Below are positions 52,828 through 63,538 of a DNA stretch of 64,000 nucleotides, piece after piece (position 1 is the stretch's first letter; every line of letters begins with the position of its first letter). The position numbers and the translations under genes were made by a program. The DNA is taken from NCBI RefSeq assembly GCF_014306625.1, contig NZ_JACRYL010000024.1, positions 1-64,000 on the forward strand, written 5' to 3'. This DNA comes from Pedobacter fastidiosus (lineage in GTDB: Bacteria; Bacteroidota; Bacteroidia; Sphingobacteriales; Sphingobacteriaceae). The notes beneath the pieces are model-generated. The model was not told where the DNA came from. It made no database searches and saw only the letters and a program-made list of their open reading frames with translations.

Positions 52828-54969
52828 TTGAAACCCACTAAAATTTCTGCAACCAAGTATCTATTAGTTGTATTTTTAATTCTCATAATCTTCGGGATTA
52901 CCGTTGGATTGTTTGTGAATTTCTCCAAGATACCGCTTCTTAAATCAGCAAATAAAATTGTTCAGGTACAGAGCGATTTTACCAAACTGGATAGCTGTAT
53001 TTTTAAGCTTTATAATGCTGAAAATAGTTGCAGAATGTATGTGGTAAGTGGTAATCAGAGTTACTATAACCAATTTTCCAAAGAGATTAAAGAGATTTCT
53101 TTAATCATGGATACCATCGAAAGACAAAACCAAAGTGAAAAGGCAATCTCTGCCGAATCTTTTGATAACTTAATTAAACAGAAAAAAATACGAACCGCAC
53201 AGTTCATCGAGTTAAAAAAGCTTTCTGATAGCTTAATCAATTTTTCTATTGCCGTAGATAAAAATGTAGAAAATATAAATCCGAAAAGCAAGCTTTTCAC
53301 ATTAAGACAGTTTAAAAGTATTGTTAAAGTTGATACGATAAAGCCAAGCTTAATCGCAAAACCGAAGAAGAAATTTTTTGGAAGAATCTTCGATGCGATT
53401 AATGATAAAGGCAAAAAAGTAATAGATAGTTCGAAATCTACCTATGTTAAAACCGTAATTTCTGCCGATACCTCTTCTTTAAATGTAGAGTATAATAAGA
53501 TGCAGCTTAAAGCCATTAATGACTATTATTTAAAATTATATCGCATTAATAAAAAGCTTAAGGGAAAGGAGAAAGAACTTTTAGATGTTAATCATCAACT
53601 CATAAACAGCATAGTTAATGGCCTGAAAGCTTATAAAGTAAAAGAAAAGGATTACTACACCTCAGTTCAATATTTAATTGGAACCTCTACCCTTAGTAGA
53701 GTGGAGAATCTAGATCGCTTTACCATAATCCTGTTATTTTTAGCCACAGGTCTTCTTATTTTTGTTTTCTTTACCATTTATAATTTCTACAAAAACGAAA
53801 AAGCTCTAATAGATTACAGCAATAAAGCATCACTTTATGCGCTTTCAAAAAGTAGGTTTTTAGCGAATATGAGTCATGAGATTCGGACCCCACTAAATTC
53901 TATAGTTGGATTTTCCGAGCAATTAACCCATGCTGATTTAGAAATTGAGCAGAAGGAGCAGATTGGTGCCATCAGAAATTCGTCTGTTATGTTGCTTGAT
54001 GTTGTAAATGATATTTTAGATTTTTCAAAATATGAAACTGGTAAAGTTTCTATGGAGCGGATTCCTTTTTCTCCAAACTTGGCCATTCAAGATATTTTTG
54101 AGAGCATGCAAATTCAGGCCACTAAAAAGAAAATAGGCTTTGTAATTAATATGCCAATTGAAAAGGAGATTTATATTTTGGGAGATCCATTACGATTAAA
54201 GCAAGCAGTGATGAATCTTTTAAGCAATGCGATAAAATTTACCACCAACGGCCATGTAACTATAAATGCAAACTTAATCAAAGGACAGGGAAGTAGCTCT
54301 GTTCTAAAAGTAAGTATAGCGGATACAGGAATGGGAATTAACCCTGTAGATCAAAAAATTATTTTTGATGAATTTGCTCAGGTTTATTATGCATCTACAA
54401 AAGAAAAACAACAAGGAACAGGTTTGGGATTAGCAATATGTAAGAAAATTGTTGAATTTCAGGGTGGCGTAATTGATGTAAAAAGTGAAGAGGGCAAAGG
54501 TTCTACCTTTTCTTTTGAACTTCCTTATGAAACTACCGAAAAACCCAAACCTAACAAATTACCAGTTTCTAGATTGAATAATGAAGCAAAGGCTTTAGAG
54601 GGTAAAAAGGTTTTATTGGCCGACGATAATATGCTGAACATCTTGCTAGCCAGTACAATTTTAAAGAAATATAAAGTTGTTTTTGATGCTGCTTACAACG
54701 GTAAGGAGGCATTGGAATTATTCAACGAAAATGAATACGACATTATTTTAACGGATATTCAGATGCCTGAAATGGGTGGAATTGAACTAACTCAGAAAAT
54801 TAGAAATAGCGATAATATGGCTAAGAGAAGGATTCCAATTTTAGGGGTTACGGCAAATGTTATGCAAGAAGATAGGCAAAAGTATTTGGCATCGGGAATG
54901 AATGAATTGGTTTTAAAACCATTCCTAGAGCAGGAATTACTCGAAAAGATTTTGAAATTTATTAAATAG
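52828..54969 (+). CDS. Hybrid sensor histidine kinase / response regulator
   Basis: A 713-residue hybrid kinase. Helix 1 (about 11-32) and helix 2 (about 297-320) enclose a mainly helical periplasmic sensor of about 265 residues. HisKA has His350 in FLANMSHEIRTPLNS, and HATPase has the N box LLSNAIKFT, G1 DTGMGI and G2 GTGLGLAI. The C-terminal receiver (about 594-712) has Asp599/Asp600, phospho-acceptor Asp643 and Lys697. There is no DNA-binding domain, so it probably passes phosphate to another protein. The start is TTG at 52828. It may be read with parE. Confidence 0.92.
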   Translation: MKPTKISATKYLLVVFLILIIFGITVGLFVNFSKIPLLKSANKIVQVQSDFTKLDSCIFKLYNAENSCRMYVVSGNQSYYNQFSKEIKEISLIMDTIERQNQSEKAISAESFDNLIKQKKIRTAQFIELKKLSDSLINFSIAVDKNVENINPKSKLFTLRQFKSIVKVDTIKPSLIAKPKKKFFGRIFDAINDKGKKVIDSSKSTYVKTVISADTSSLNVEYNKMQLKAINDYYLKLYRINKKLKGKEKELLDVNHQLINSIVNGLKAYKVKEKDYYTSVQYLIGTSTLSRVENLDRFTIILLFLATGLLIFVFFTIYNFYKNEKALIDYSNKASLYALSKSRFLANMSHEIRTPLNSIVGFSEQLTHADLEIEQKEQIGAIRNSSVMLLDVVNDILDFSKYETGKVSMERIPFSPNLAIQDIFESMQIQATKKKIGFVINMPIEKEIYILGDPLRLKQAVMNLLSNAIKFTTNGHVTINANLIKGQGSSSVLKVSIADTGMGINPVDQKIIFDEFAQVYYASTKEKQQGTGLGLAICKKIVEFQGGVIDVKSEEGKGSTFSFELPYETTEKPKPNKLPVSRLNNEAKALEGKKVLLADDNMLNILLASTILKKYKVVFDAAYNGKEALELFNENEYDIILTDIQMPEMGGIELTQKIRNSDNMAKRRIPILGVTANVMQEDRQKYLASGMNELVLKPFLEQELLEKILKFIK

Positions 54970-55000
54970 TTAAATCTTTTCAGTCTGAAAGAAATTTCCA

Positions 55001-55070
55001 CTAATGGCTAATGGCTAATGGCTAATGGCTAATGGCTAATGGCTAATGGCTAATGGCTAATGACTAATTG
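55001..55070. repeat. Heptamer tandem repeat CTAATGG
   Basis: Eight perfect CTAATGG units (55001-55056) and two degenerate ones (CTAATGA, CTAATTG). It fills the space between the convergent hybrid kinase and yihY genes and touches the yihY stop. Copy number may vary. Confidence 0.95.
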
Positions 55071-56093
55071 CTATCCTTTAGGTGCATTAACCGTATCTTC
55101 AGGGTGTTGAGGAGGGAGTACATCAACTTTCTTCTCAACAATGGTAATCTTTGTAAATACCGCATATTTACTGGGTACAATTCCACCATCATATTTTTCT
55201 GCATAAGCTTGAGTAAACTCAGCACCAAAATATAAAATTATGGAGGTGTAATAAATCCAAAGTAGAATAACAATGATGGAACTTGCTGCGCCAAATGCCG
55301 AACCTGGATTTCCTTTTTCGATGTAAATTCCAATTAAATATTTACCTAAGCTGAATAAAACCGCGGTAAAAAGGGCACCAATAATTGCCGATTTCCATTT
55401 GATTACCACATCTGGAAGAACTTTAAAGATTACGGTAAATACAGCGGTAACTGCTGCTAAGGTTATAACGTTGTTTAAAATGTAAATTAAAAGTGCCATT
55501 GTATCATCAGCAACAGGAACTACTTTATCTATTTCGCTCTTAGAGAGCAGTGAAATCAGTTTATCACCAAGGCCAACTACCACACTATTTACAACTAAAG
55601 AGACCAGTAATAAAAAACCCATTGATACAATAAGCGAAAAGGATAGTAACCTATTGGTTAGCATTTTGAGCCAACCTTTCTTGGGTATGGCCTTTACCTT
55701 CCAAATCATGTTGATACTATCTTGAATTTCGATAAAAATCGCTGTTGAACCAATAACTAGCGTAGCAATACCAATAATTAGCCCAATGGTAGATTGCCCA
55801 GTTTTATTTGCATGCTCCACAAAACCCTGTATTTGTAAAGCAGCATCTTTTCCCACCATTTCAGTAACCTGAATAAAAAATCTATCTCTGGTATTTGTGT
55901 TCATCTTATCACCAAAAAACAACGTAGCTGCAGATAGTATGATAATGATTAATGGCGTTAACGAAAAAATGGTATAATAAGCAAGTGATGCGCTTAGCTT
56001 AGTAATTCTATCTTCCGCAAAACCTTTCCCCGCGGCTATAAATAGATGGTAAAGGGCAATAAAGAAATGCTTGATTTTATGGATTACTTTCAT
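55071..56093 (-). CDS. YihY/BrkB family membrane protein
   Basis: A 340-residue integral membrane protein with six helices. Family motifs are GFAEDRITKLSASLAYYTIFSLTPL at about 20-45 and a late segment SIIVILLWIYYTSIILYFGAEFTQAYA. YihY/BrkB proteins are often annotated as virulence or ribonuclease-like factors, but the nuclease claim was a misassignment and a transport role is likelier. It ends the tamB-tamA-yihY run, 7 bp after tamA, so it is probably cotranscribed. Confidence 0.88.
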   Translation of the reverse strand: MKVIHKIKHFFIALYHLFIAAGKGFAEDRITKLSASLAYYTIFSLTPLIIIILSAATLFFGDKMNTNTRDRFFIQVTEMVGKDAALQIQGFVEHANKTGQSTIGLIIGIATLVIGSTAIFIEIQDSINMIWKVKAIPKKGWLKMLTNRLLSFSLIVSMGFLLLVSLVVNSVVVGLGDKLISLLSKSEIDKVVPVADDTMALLIYILNNVITLAAVTAVFTVIFKVLPDVVIKWKSAIIGALFTAVLFSLGKYLIGIYIEKGNPGSAFGAASSIIVILLWIYYTSIILYFGAEFTQAYAEKYDGGIVPSKYAVFTKITIVEKKVDVLPPQHPEDTVNAPKG

Positions 56094-56100
56094 TGAAAAA

Positions 56101-58413
56101 TTAAAATGGATAGCCTATTCCAATATTAAAGATTAAGTTTTGTTTTCGCCAATCTTTATTTCCAAAGGCGATATCATCTAATACCCAACGTTGTCCATCA
56201 GGCAAATAAGGTTTACGTACTGGAAACGCAACATCTAATCGTATAACAAAAATTGTTGCATCTACTCGCAAGCCAGCTCCAGTACCAACTGCAAGTTCAT
56301 TAAGTGCGTTTTTTAACTTAAATCCAGATCCTGGTCTACCAAGATTTGTGGTTCCGGGAACGCCTAAATCTTCCTTTTGTAACCAGATATTTCCTGCATC
56401 AACAAATAGTGCTCCATATAAAACACTCACAATTTTAAACCTAAGCTCGGAGTTTAGCATTAATTTAATATCTCCACCTTGGTCTGCAAAAATTGCATCA
56501 TCCTTAACTTTAAAAGTTCCGGGCCCTAAAGTTCTTGCAGCGAATGCTCTGATATCGTTACTTCCGCCAGCAAAAAACTGTCTAACAAAGGGTAAGGAAG
56601 TACTGTTTCCATAAGCATAACCATAGCCTAAATTTAAGCGGTTTGCCCAAATTAGGTTTCTGCTAATTTTGTAATAGTCTCTTAAATCTGCTTCAACCCT
56701 AATAAATTGAGATAATGGTACATTAAAAAGGTTACGTTTTCCTTCTTCATTTTTTGGAACAAATGCACCCCAAACATTACCTCCAGTTTCTAAGCCTCCA
56801 TAGAAGTAAGTATTATTCCTTCTATTCTGTTCCATTTGGTTGGTATAGGTAAAGTTATAATTACTTCCAATAATGAATTGATCTTCCAAGGTTGTTCTTA
56901 ACAAAGGATTTTCTTTATAAAGTCTTTCTTGAGTTGCTAAGTCTGGAAAACTTGTAGAAATATAACTTACCGAGATGGGATTGAAGTTATGTTCTTTATA
57001 TAGATTCTCTTTAAAGTTATACCCAAACTCTGCCTTAAATGCATTTAGCGTATATTCAGAACCACGATTTAGCATTTGATAAGAAAGTGATGCAATGGTT
57101 TTCGGAATAAAAGCTGTCGTGCTGTTCGGCTTATAAAAAGGAACAATAAATCTTGGGAATGTTAACTTTCCTTCAGCTGTGAGTGATAATGAGTTTTTGC
57201 CCAAAGAGGTTCCGGAAGTTTGTGTTTCGAAGCCACCGCTTACACTCACATCCAATTGTTCTGCACCTCTAAAAAGATTCCTTGTTGTTTGTGTTAATTT
57301 AACTTCTGAACCCACAAAGTTGTTCGATTTACTGGTTCCGGTAACTGAAAATGTTAGTGAATTTTTCTTCAGTGGAGTTAAGTAAATATTAAGATCCAGT
57401 TGATCATTTTTAGCACTATCGGGCAAAAATTCAGCTCTAACATCTTGAAATGCTCCGATATTAACCATTCTGTTTAACGATTGATTATGATCTCTCCGAT
57501 TATATGGCTCGCCCTTTTGGAAGAAAACCAATCGATCGAAAAGCCTCGGTTTAAAAGTGTTTTTATCATCGTAAATGTTGAAGTCTTTATATTCAAGCGG
57601 TTTCAGTTTTCTTAAAATACTATCTCTTCTTAAGGAGTAATTTGGGTAGATGTTAATGTTTTTAATGGTATAAGGTTTCAATCCAGCATCTGGAGCTATG
57701 TCTTTTACTTTAACTGAAACATTAACCAAATTTTTGCCAATGGTACTATCAACTTGTAGAATTAAATAATCTGGACTAAAGTAGAAATAACCCTGTTCTT
57801 TAAGATCGTTATCAATTCTGATTCTTTCATTTTTGTACACATCCAAATCATAATAATTGCCAACTTTTAATAAAGTTTTATCCTTATTTGCATTGATGAT
57901 TTTGGTTAAAATACCTGTGTCTGGTGGGAAACTAATCTTGTTAATCTTATATCGATCTCCAGTAATTGCAGTATAAACGGCCTTTCCCTTTTTATCTTTA
58001 ACAACGGTATCTCCAGTTACAGCAGCTTGCAAATAACCTTCGCTTAGTAGGTAGCTCGTTAAAACATCATTATTGTATTTCAGTTTTACTTCGCTCAACA
58101 ATACCGGTGGCTCACCTTGTTTTCTAAGCCAATTTTTTAATCCTTTCGGTTTTTTAGGTTCTCCGGCAAGGTTATAAATGCCAAGTTTATATTTTATACC
58201 CAAAATAGATTTATTGGGACGGGGCCTGGTTTTACTTTCTAAATCAGTCTTAACTTGCTTTTCATCATCAATTTTACCCGAAGAATCAGGATTTATTTTT
58301 ACCTCTGCGCCAGTGTATAAAATTTGTCCAGGTTTTAGAGATTTCGTACTACTACAGCTCGCCCAAACTAAACAGGCCATTAAAAATAAAAAGGGTCTAG
58401 TTAGTTGTTTCAT
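56101..58413 (-). CDS. TamA-like Omp85 protein, lipoprotein form
   Basis: A protein of about 770 residues of the BamA/TamA (Omp85) family. The N-terminus is a lipoprotein signal, MKQLTRPFLFLMACLVWASC, with lipobox WASC and Cys20. POTRA-type repeats cover about 100-330 and a 16-strand surface-antigen barrel about 380-770, with LPFVRQFFAGGSNDIRAF and a final IGYPF. The ATG at 58413 starts the signal; a TTG 18 bp upstream is less likely. Its start overlaps the end of tamB by 17 bp. With TamB it should form the translocation and assembly module for outer-membrane proteins. Bacteroidetes TamA homologues are often lipoproteins. Confidence 0.92.
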   Translation of the reverse strand: MKQLTRPFLFLMACLVWASCSSTKSLKPGQILYTGAEVKINPDSSGKIDDEKQVKTDLESKTRPRPNKSILGIKYKLGIYNLAGEPKKPKGLKNWLRKQGEPPVLLSEVKLKYNNDVLTSYLLSEGYLQAAVTGDTVVKDKKGKAVYTAITGDRYKINKISFPPDTGILTKIINANKDKTLLKVGNYYDLDVYKNERIRIDNDLKEQGYFYFSPDYLILQVDSTIGKNLVNVSVKVKDIAPDAGLKPYTIKNINIYPNYSLRRDSILRKLKPLEYKDFNIYDDKNTFKPRLFDRLVFFQKGEPYNRRDHNQSLNRMVNIGAFQDVRAEFLPDSAKNDQLDLNIYLTPLKKNSLTFSVTGTSKSNNFVGSEVKLTQTTRNLFRGAEQLDVSVSGGFETQTSGTSLGKNSLSLTAEGKLTFPRFIVPFYKPNSTTAFIPKTIASLSYQMLNRGSEYTLNAFKAEFGYNFKENLYKEHNFNPISVSYISTSFPDLATQERLYKENPLLRTTLEDQFIIGSNYNFTYTNQMEQNRRNNTYFYGGLETGGNVWGAFVPKNEEGKRNLFNVPLSQFIRVEADLRDYYKISRNLIWANRLNLGYGYAYGNSTSLPFVRQFFAGGSNDIRAFAARTLGPGTFKVKDDAIFADQGGDIKLMLNSELRFKIVSVLYGALFVDAGNIWLQKEDLGVPGTTNLGRPGSGFKLKNALNELAVGTGAGLRVDATIFVIRLDVAFPVRKPYLPDGQRWVLDDIAFGNKDWRKQNLIFNIGIGYPF

Positions 58414-61400
58414 CTTGTGCTTTTTGTTCAATGTTTCTGATTCTTTTTATTCTTTTTTTCTGGAAAATTTCTCTGAATTTATTGTAGTCGACCACCAAAG
58501 TAAATCCTAAACCGGTTTCTATAATCTGTCCTTGAACAATCATATCGTTTTGGTTTCTGCGATAAGCTCTTAAGCGATATCTTCCATCGGCAGAAAGTGC
58601 ATATTCTACATTAACGTTTCCTGCAATATTAGTCGATTTCTCACCTGGCGCTTGTGGGCCTTCTAACGCAAATGAACTTCCAACGGTTACCGTTAATCTA
58701 TCATTTAAAAGTTTTTTCGATAAGCCAACTTCCAAATCGGTTTTTTGCTGGAGCGAACCTGTAGAATAATCTTCTGATGAGTTTACGCCAAAATTAAGAT
58801 CTACACCTTGAATTAAGTCGGAAGTTAAATTATTCAATTGCTCCGTTAAAAGTTTGCTCACACTCGCACGGGCAAGAGTAGAAACACCACCGCCACCACC
58901 AGCCAAACTTTGGAACGGATTATTTGCGATAAATCTATTCAAAGCCAATAAAGCAAATACTTGTTTGTTCAACTCGCTTTCATCGCGATTAACGTTCAGC
59001 AATTTTGTATAAACAATTCCACCCAAAGCGTTACGCTCATTTTCTGGCAAGTCTAGTTTAAATGATATAATCGGTTTCAAAAGCTCGCCTTTCATCATTA
59101 AATAAACCTGGAAAGGCAACTTTGTTTTAGCTTCAGCAAGATCTGGTTGATTTAATAAATCAATCGGAGCAGCGTTAACTTCATAAAGTGCTGTTAGGTT
59201 TACATTGGCTGTGGTAGGTTCGCCAGTCCAAATAATGGTACTTCCCTTAACTAATTTAAATGCTTTTTTACCTAGCGGACCAACTGATAAGTTATAAGAT
59301 CCGTCAACAATTTCATAACGGCCTGTTAAGCTAATTTTTCCACTAGGGTCCATGGTTGCATTTAAATTTGCTTCACCTTTAATGTTTAAAGCATCGCCAT
59401 TAGATGGATCTACAACTACGTTAAGTTCTGCTTCTGGATCTATTGAAATGGTTGCAACAAGATTTACCCCCTTAACTGGCGATTTGCTCACACTATCAAC
59501 CTTCAATGCTTTTTGTCCATTAAAAGGTGGTGCATCAGCATCAATAAACTGAACAATTCCATCCTGATCAATTATCGATGGATCACTCGAAGGCAAAGCA
59601 AAGAAGAATTTAGTTCCCTTGTTTACTTTGATTTTCATGTTAACATCTGGCTGGTTTAAATCTCCCCGAACCTTAATATTGCTCGTTAAGAAAACCGTTC
59701 CATAAATCATGTCATTATCAGCAGCTGTTGAGTTAATTGCCCTGAAATTATTCATATTGATGTCTAAACCAAAACGATAATTTTTAAAATCCTTTGTAAA
59801 TACACTTCCATTTATGGTTGCTTTCTGGTTTAGTGAATCAATTAAAGTGAAGTTGTTAAAGCGAATTCCCTCATTGGTGAATGAGATTTTTTCGTTTGGC
59901 ATCCTGAAGTAAGAATTTACATAAGCCACTTTTATTCCAGCATTATTGAAGGTTAAATCGCCCAAAATTTTCGGAGCAGTTAAAGCACCTTTTACTGAAA
60001 GAGCTCCAGTTAGTGTTCCCGTTCCATTTTTCAATTGTCCTTGCGATAAACTTTCGATGTTCTTCATTTCGATTTTATCGATGTTTACCGTTAAATCTAA
60101 GGCACTTTGCGGCGCTGTATAATAAAAACCATTAACCCTTAATTCGTGTACGCCAGTTAAAGCAACATTCACTTCGAAGGCGTTTTGCGTATTGTTATTC
60201 ACTGCCAATCGTAAGGTTCCCAATTGATCTTTTTGATAACGTAATTGATCGATGGTTAAGTTTGCTTCAAATTTTGGGTTCGAAGCTAAATCCTTAACAT
60301 TTGCCGTTCCATTTAAACGCCCGCCAACCAAAGTGGTATCCGTTTCTGCAAACTTAGTTAACGTTTCCAACTGGAAATCCTTAAACTCCACATTCAAAGG
60401 TGCATTCGGACTTGTTGGATTGCTATTAATGGATAATGACTGGCCACTATTGCTAATTTGGAACTGGTTAACCAAAATCCCCGATTGGCCAAACTGGATG
60501 TAGTTTTCTGGTGAGACCACCCATTTTTGATAGTCCAATAAAAGTTTTTGAGGATCTAAAGTGAATTTGAAATCTTTATTAATCGATTGGAAGATTCCTC
60601 CAATCCTGTATTTATCTTTCAGTTGTCTATCTCTCAAGAAAATATTTACACCTAAGTTATTGTTGGCAGCATCGCCACTAACTTCAGTATTAAAAAGTGC
60701 AATTGAAGGGCTTTGCAAGCTTTTTACAGTTAATGCATACGCTAATTTGTTGTTGTCGTTATTAATGTTTAAAACTGTTGTATCAACTTTAAAATCTCCA
60801 TAAACAACTTGCGGGAAATTTCCTTTAATTTGCAGACTATCTTTTTGAGTATCTATTAAACCATAAAACTGCGACTGTTTAAACACGGTTAATTCAGGTA
60901 CAAAACTCTTTAATAATTTAGAATCGTAAACCTGAACAAAAAACCGCAGGCGTTGATCAGGAATTTTGGTTACTTCACCAAAGGCATAATATTTATTAAT
61001 CTCGTTAATGATGGCGTTGCTTACTTTTGTGAGTTGATATTTGCCATCAATTTTTGCTGATAAGATTTCTGATTTTAAGGTTAGTTCGTTTTCTGTTGAA
61101 GTAGATTTTGCCCGAACAGAAATTGTGTCGACATTAATTCTTTGTGCATCTTTTACCACTTGCAAACCAGTAATATCAACTGATCCATTTAAATAATCAG
61201 CATCAGCAGTAGTTAAATCTACCTTTACCAAGCCAGCAGCACTTAAAACCGTCGGACTAAAATTCAATGCCTGCAGATTAACCTGTTTTAAATTCAAATT
61301 TGCTTTTACTGCCGGATATTTCCCTGCAAGATTAACTTTAGCATCCAAAGCAAAGTTTGCATTGCTATCTGGCATACTACTTTTAATGCTGATGTTTTGC

Positions 61401-63430
61401 CCGCTATAATTACCAGCTACATTTAAATTACGATAGGTGTATTTATTGTAATAAGCACTTAATACTTTAGCGTTAAATTTTGCATTAATTTTTTTTGGAT
61501 CGAGCCCTGCTCCAACAACATCTGCCTTTGCAGAAACTCGACCAAGTTTTGGTTGCATTTTTAGCAATCGCCCTACATTGAAATTATTTAAACTTACGTT
61601 AGCCTTATAGTTCTCTCTTCCTTTTGACCCTTTCATTCCGGCCACTACAACAGCGCCACCCATATCAGTTTGGATATTTAAGTTGGTGTTAAAATCTGTC
61701 ATCGAACCTTTAAAATTGCCTTTAGCGTTAATCACATTTGGTAATTCTATAGTTGGTGGTAAAGATTTTTTAGGTACAGCAACCAGAATGTCGCTTTTCG
61801 TAATGTAAAATTTTTTAATGTTTAAATCGAGATAAGTCTTCTTGATATCAGGCAATCCTTTTGCTTTTCCGCTGATGTCGATCTGGGTATTTTTTAATCC
61901 GCTAATTTGTAAGCGAGGGATATTTAGGTTATTTAAATATCCATTAACATCAGCATTCAATTTAATTTTTTCGTTGCGATAATTTGCTGGAATTGCATCA
62001 CTAAAGAAACCAGCATCTTTTAATCCAATGGTTGTATTTTTAAAGTTCAAGCTTAATTTTACTCTTTCAGGATGTTTTGTTAAATCATCCATCGAAGTGA
62101 AATTTAGTTCCGTAGCATTTTCTATAGTCGTATTTGGTGTTTTCAAAACGAAGTTGCTCAGCTTAATTAACTTATCGTTATAAACTGCATTTCCTTTTAA
62201 CCCATTCAAGGTGAAACCGCTCTTCTCTTTTAAAGAGCCATTTTTAACGTTGGCTTTTATTCCAGCTGCGCTATAACTTACATCACCAGCACCAAAAGTT
62301 AAACCATTAATTTTTAAGTGATTAAAATCCATTCCTTTTGGAGCCGGTTTTGCGCCGAGGTTATCAAACTGAACATTGTTATCAGCCAAACTAATATTCT
62401 TAATGATTAAACCCAATGGCGATTTCTCTGGAAATACTGTATCCTTAACTTTTTTTAAATTGTTGGATGGAGCAGGCTTAAAGGCAAAAAGAATGTTCGA
62501 CTTATTTAGTTTAGCATCATCAACGGTGTATTTACTATTGGTTAAATCTACTTTAAGGTTTACCAAGCCAAGTTCATTTACATCAGCAACAGCTTTGGTA
62601 GTCGAGATTTGATCATCGTAATTTACTTTTACATTATTGAAAGCAAAATTCTGCACTTCAATTAATGGAAGTTTTCCAGTTTTTTTCTGACTGCTATCTA
62701 CGCTGTTTGTAATGTGCTGAACCAACTGCGTAAGAGGTTTCTGCTGTAAGTATTTTAAGGAAGTATTGTTTAAGCTTAACTCTTTAATTACATAATGCTG
62801 ATTAGCCAAATCAAAATCTTTTATTTTGGTTTTAAAAGCACCCAAGTATAATTTCACATCATTTCCGGCAACATCATCACGGTAAGTGATGCTAATATCT
62901 TCAAAGGAAACCTTGTCGACAGAAAATTTTAAAGTAGAAGTTGTATCCTTATTAACTTTTTCCTCAGGTTTTTTTTGGTCACTCATAAAAGCATCAACCA
63001 AAAAGGAAAAGTTAAAAGTTGTATCGGGATTTATGCGTTTTACATTCGCACGTATGTTTTTTAGTTCAATATTATTAATCTCAACCGTATTTTTCAACAG
63101 CTTGAATAAACTGATATCTACCGCCAGTTTCTCGGCATATAATAAGGTATCACCCTTTCTATCTTCAATGTAGAATTTATTTAAAACCACATCCTTTGGT
63201 AAAGCGATTTTAATGCTCTCAAGACTAACTTCGGTCTTAGTTTTGTTTTTTAAGTAATCAATAGCTTTGCCCTTTACAAAGTTTTGTACGGCTGGGATAT
63301 TTAAAGATAGGGCTAAGCCTACAACCAAAATGATTATAGATGCAATTACCCAAAGTACAATTTTCAGACTTTTACGTACGTATTTATTCAAAGCTAAGCG
63401 TGTTTGGTGTTTGACAAAAGCTAAAAGCAT
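58397..63430 (-). CDS. tamB: TamB translocation/assembly module protein
   Basis: A protein of about 1677 residues. An N-terminal anchor (KSLKIVLWVIASIIILVVG) is followed by long beta-rich AsmA-like repeats and the C-terminal TamB/DUF490 domain (about the last 350 residues, with GNVNVEYALSADGRYRLRAY). TamB spans the periplasm from inner membrane to TamA. The ATG at 63430 is chosen; a GTG at 63454 would add eight residues. It overlaps tamA by 17 bp, so TamA and TamB are coupled. It is a paralogue of the lone tamB at 6.5 kb. Confidence 0.93.
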   Translation of the reverse strand: MLLAFVKHQTRLALNKYVRKSLKIVLWVIASIIILVVGLALSLNIPAVQNFVKGKAIDYLKNKTKTEVSLESIKIALPKDVVLNKFYIEDRKGDTLLYAEKLAVDISLFKLLKNTVEINNIELKNIRANVKRINPDTTFNFSFLVDAFMSDQKKPEEKVNKDTTSTLKFSVDKVSFEDISITYRDDVAGNDVKLYLGAFKTKIKDFDLANQHYVIKELSLNNTSLKYLQQKPLTQLVQHITNSVDSSQKKTGKLPLIEVQNFAFNNVKVNYDDQISTTKAVADVNELGLVNLKVDLTNSKYTVDDAKLNKSNILFAFKPAPSNNLKKVKDTVFPEKSPLGLIIKNISLADNNVQFDNLGAKPAPKGMDFNHLKINGLTFGAGDVSYSAAGIKANVKNGSLKEKSGFTLNGLKGNAVYNDKLIKLSNFVLKTPNTTIENATELNFTSMDDLTKHPERVKLSLNFKNTTIGLKDAGFFSDAIPANYRNEKIKLNADVNGYLNNLNIPRLQISGLKNTQIDISGKAKGLPDIKKTYLDLNIKKFYITKSDILVAVPKKSLPPTIELPNVINAKGNFKGSMTDFNTNLNIQTDMGGAVVVAGMKGSKGRENYKANVSLNNFNVGRLLKMQPKLGRVSAKADVVGAGLDPKKINAKFNAKVLSAYYNKYTYRNLNVAGNYSGQNISIKSSMPDSNANFALDAKVNLAGKYPAVKANLNLKQVNLQALNFSPTVLSAAGLVKVDLTTADADYLNGSVDITGLQVVKDAQRINVDTISVRAKSTSTENELTLKSEILSAKIDGKYQLTKVSNAIINEINKYYAFGEVTKIPDQRLRFFVQVYDSKLLKSFVPELTVFKQSQFYGLIDTQKDSLQIKGNFPQVVYGDFKVDTTVLNINNDNNKLAYALTVKSLQSPSIALFNTEVSGDAANNNLGVNIFLRDRQLKDKYRIGGIFQSINKDFKFTLDPQKLLLDYQKWVVSPENYIQFGQSGILVNQFQISNSGQSLSINSNPTSPNAPLNVEFKDFQLETLTKFAETDTTLVGGRLNGTANVKDLASNPKFEANLTIDQLRYQKDQLGTLRLAVNNNTQNAFEVNVALTGVHELRVNGFYYTAPQSALDLTVNIDKIEMKNIESLSQGQLKNGTGTLTGALSVKGALTAPKILGDLTFNNAGIKVAYVNSYFRMPNEKISFTNEGIRFNNFTLIDSLNQKATINGSVFTKDFKNYRFGLDINMNNFRAINSTAADNDMIYGTVFLTSNIKVRGDLNQPDVNMKIKVNKGTKFFFALPSSDPSIIDQDGIVQFIDADAPPFNGQKALKVDSVSKSPVKGVNLVATISIDPEAELNVVVDPSNGDALNIKGEANLNATMDPSGKISLTGRYEIVDGSYNLSVGPLGKKAFKLVKGSTIIWTGEPTTANVNLTALYEVNAAPIDLLNQPDLAEAKTKLPFQVYLMMKGELLKPIISFKLDLPENERNALGGIVYTKLLNVNRDESELNKQVFALLALNRFIANNPFQSLAGGGGGVSTLARASVSKLLTEQLNNLTSDLIQGVDLNFGVNSSEDYSTGSLQQKTDLEVGLSKKLLNDRLTVTVGSSFALEGPQAPGEKSTNIAGNVNVEYALSADGRYRLRAYRRNQNDMIVQGQIIETGLGFTLVVDYNKFREIFQKKRIKRIRNIEQKAQDETTN

Positions 63431-63538
63431 GCCACTAAAATTAATAAATAGCACATTTTTATAATTAATACAAAAAATATCCTAAATTGTTCGCCCGCTA
63501 TAAAAATTTAACGATAGCGGTTTTGTAATCAGTTAAAA

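Noticed and set aside
55001-55070. CRISPR-like array
   Set aside because: A simple 7-bp tandem repeat without spacers; no cas genes in the window.
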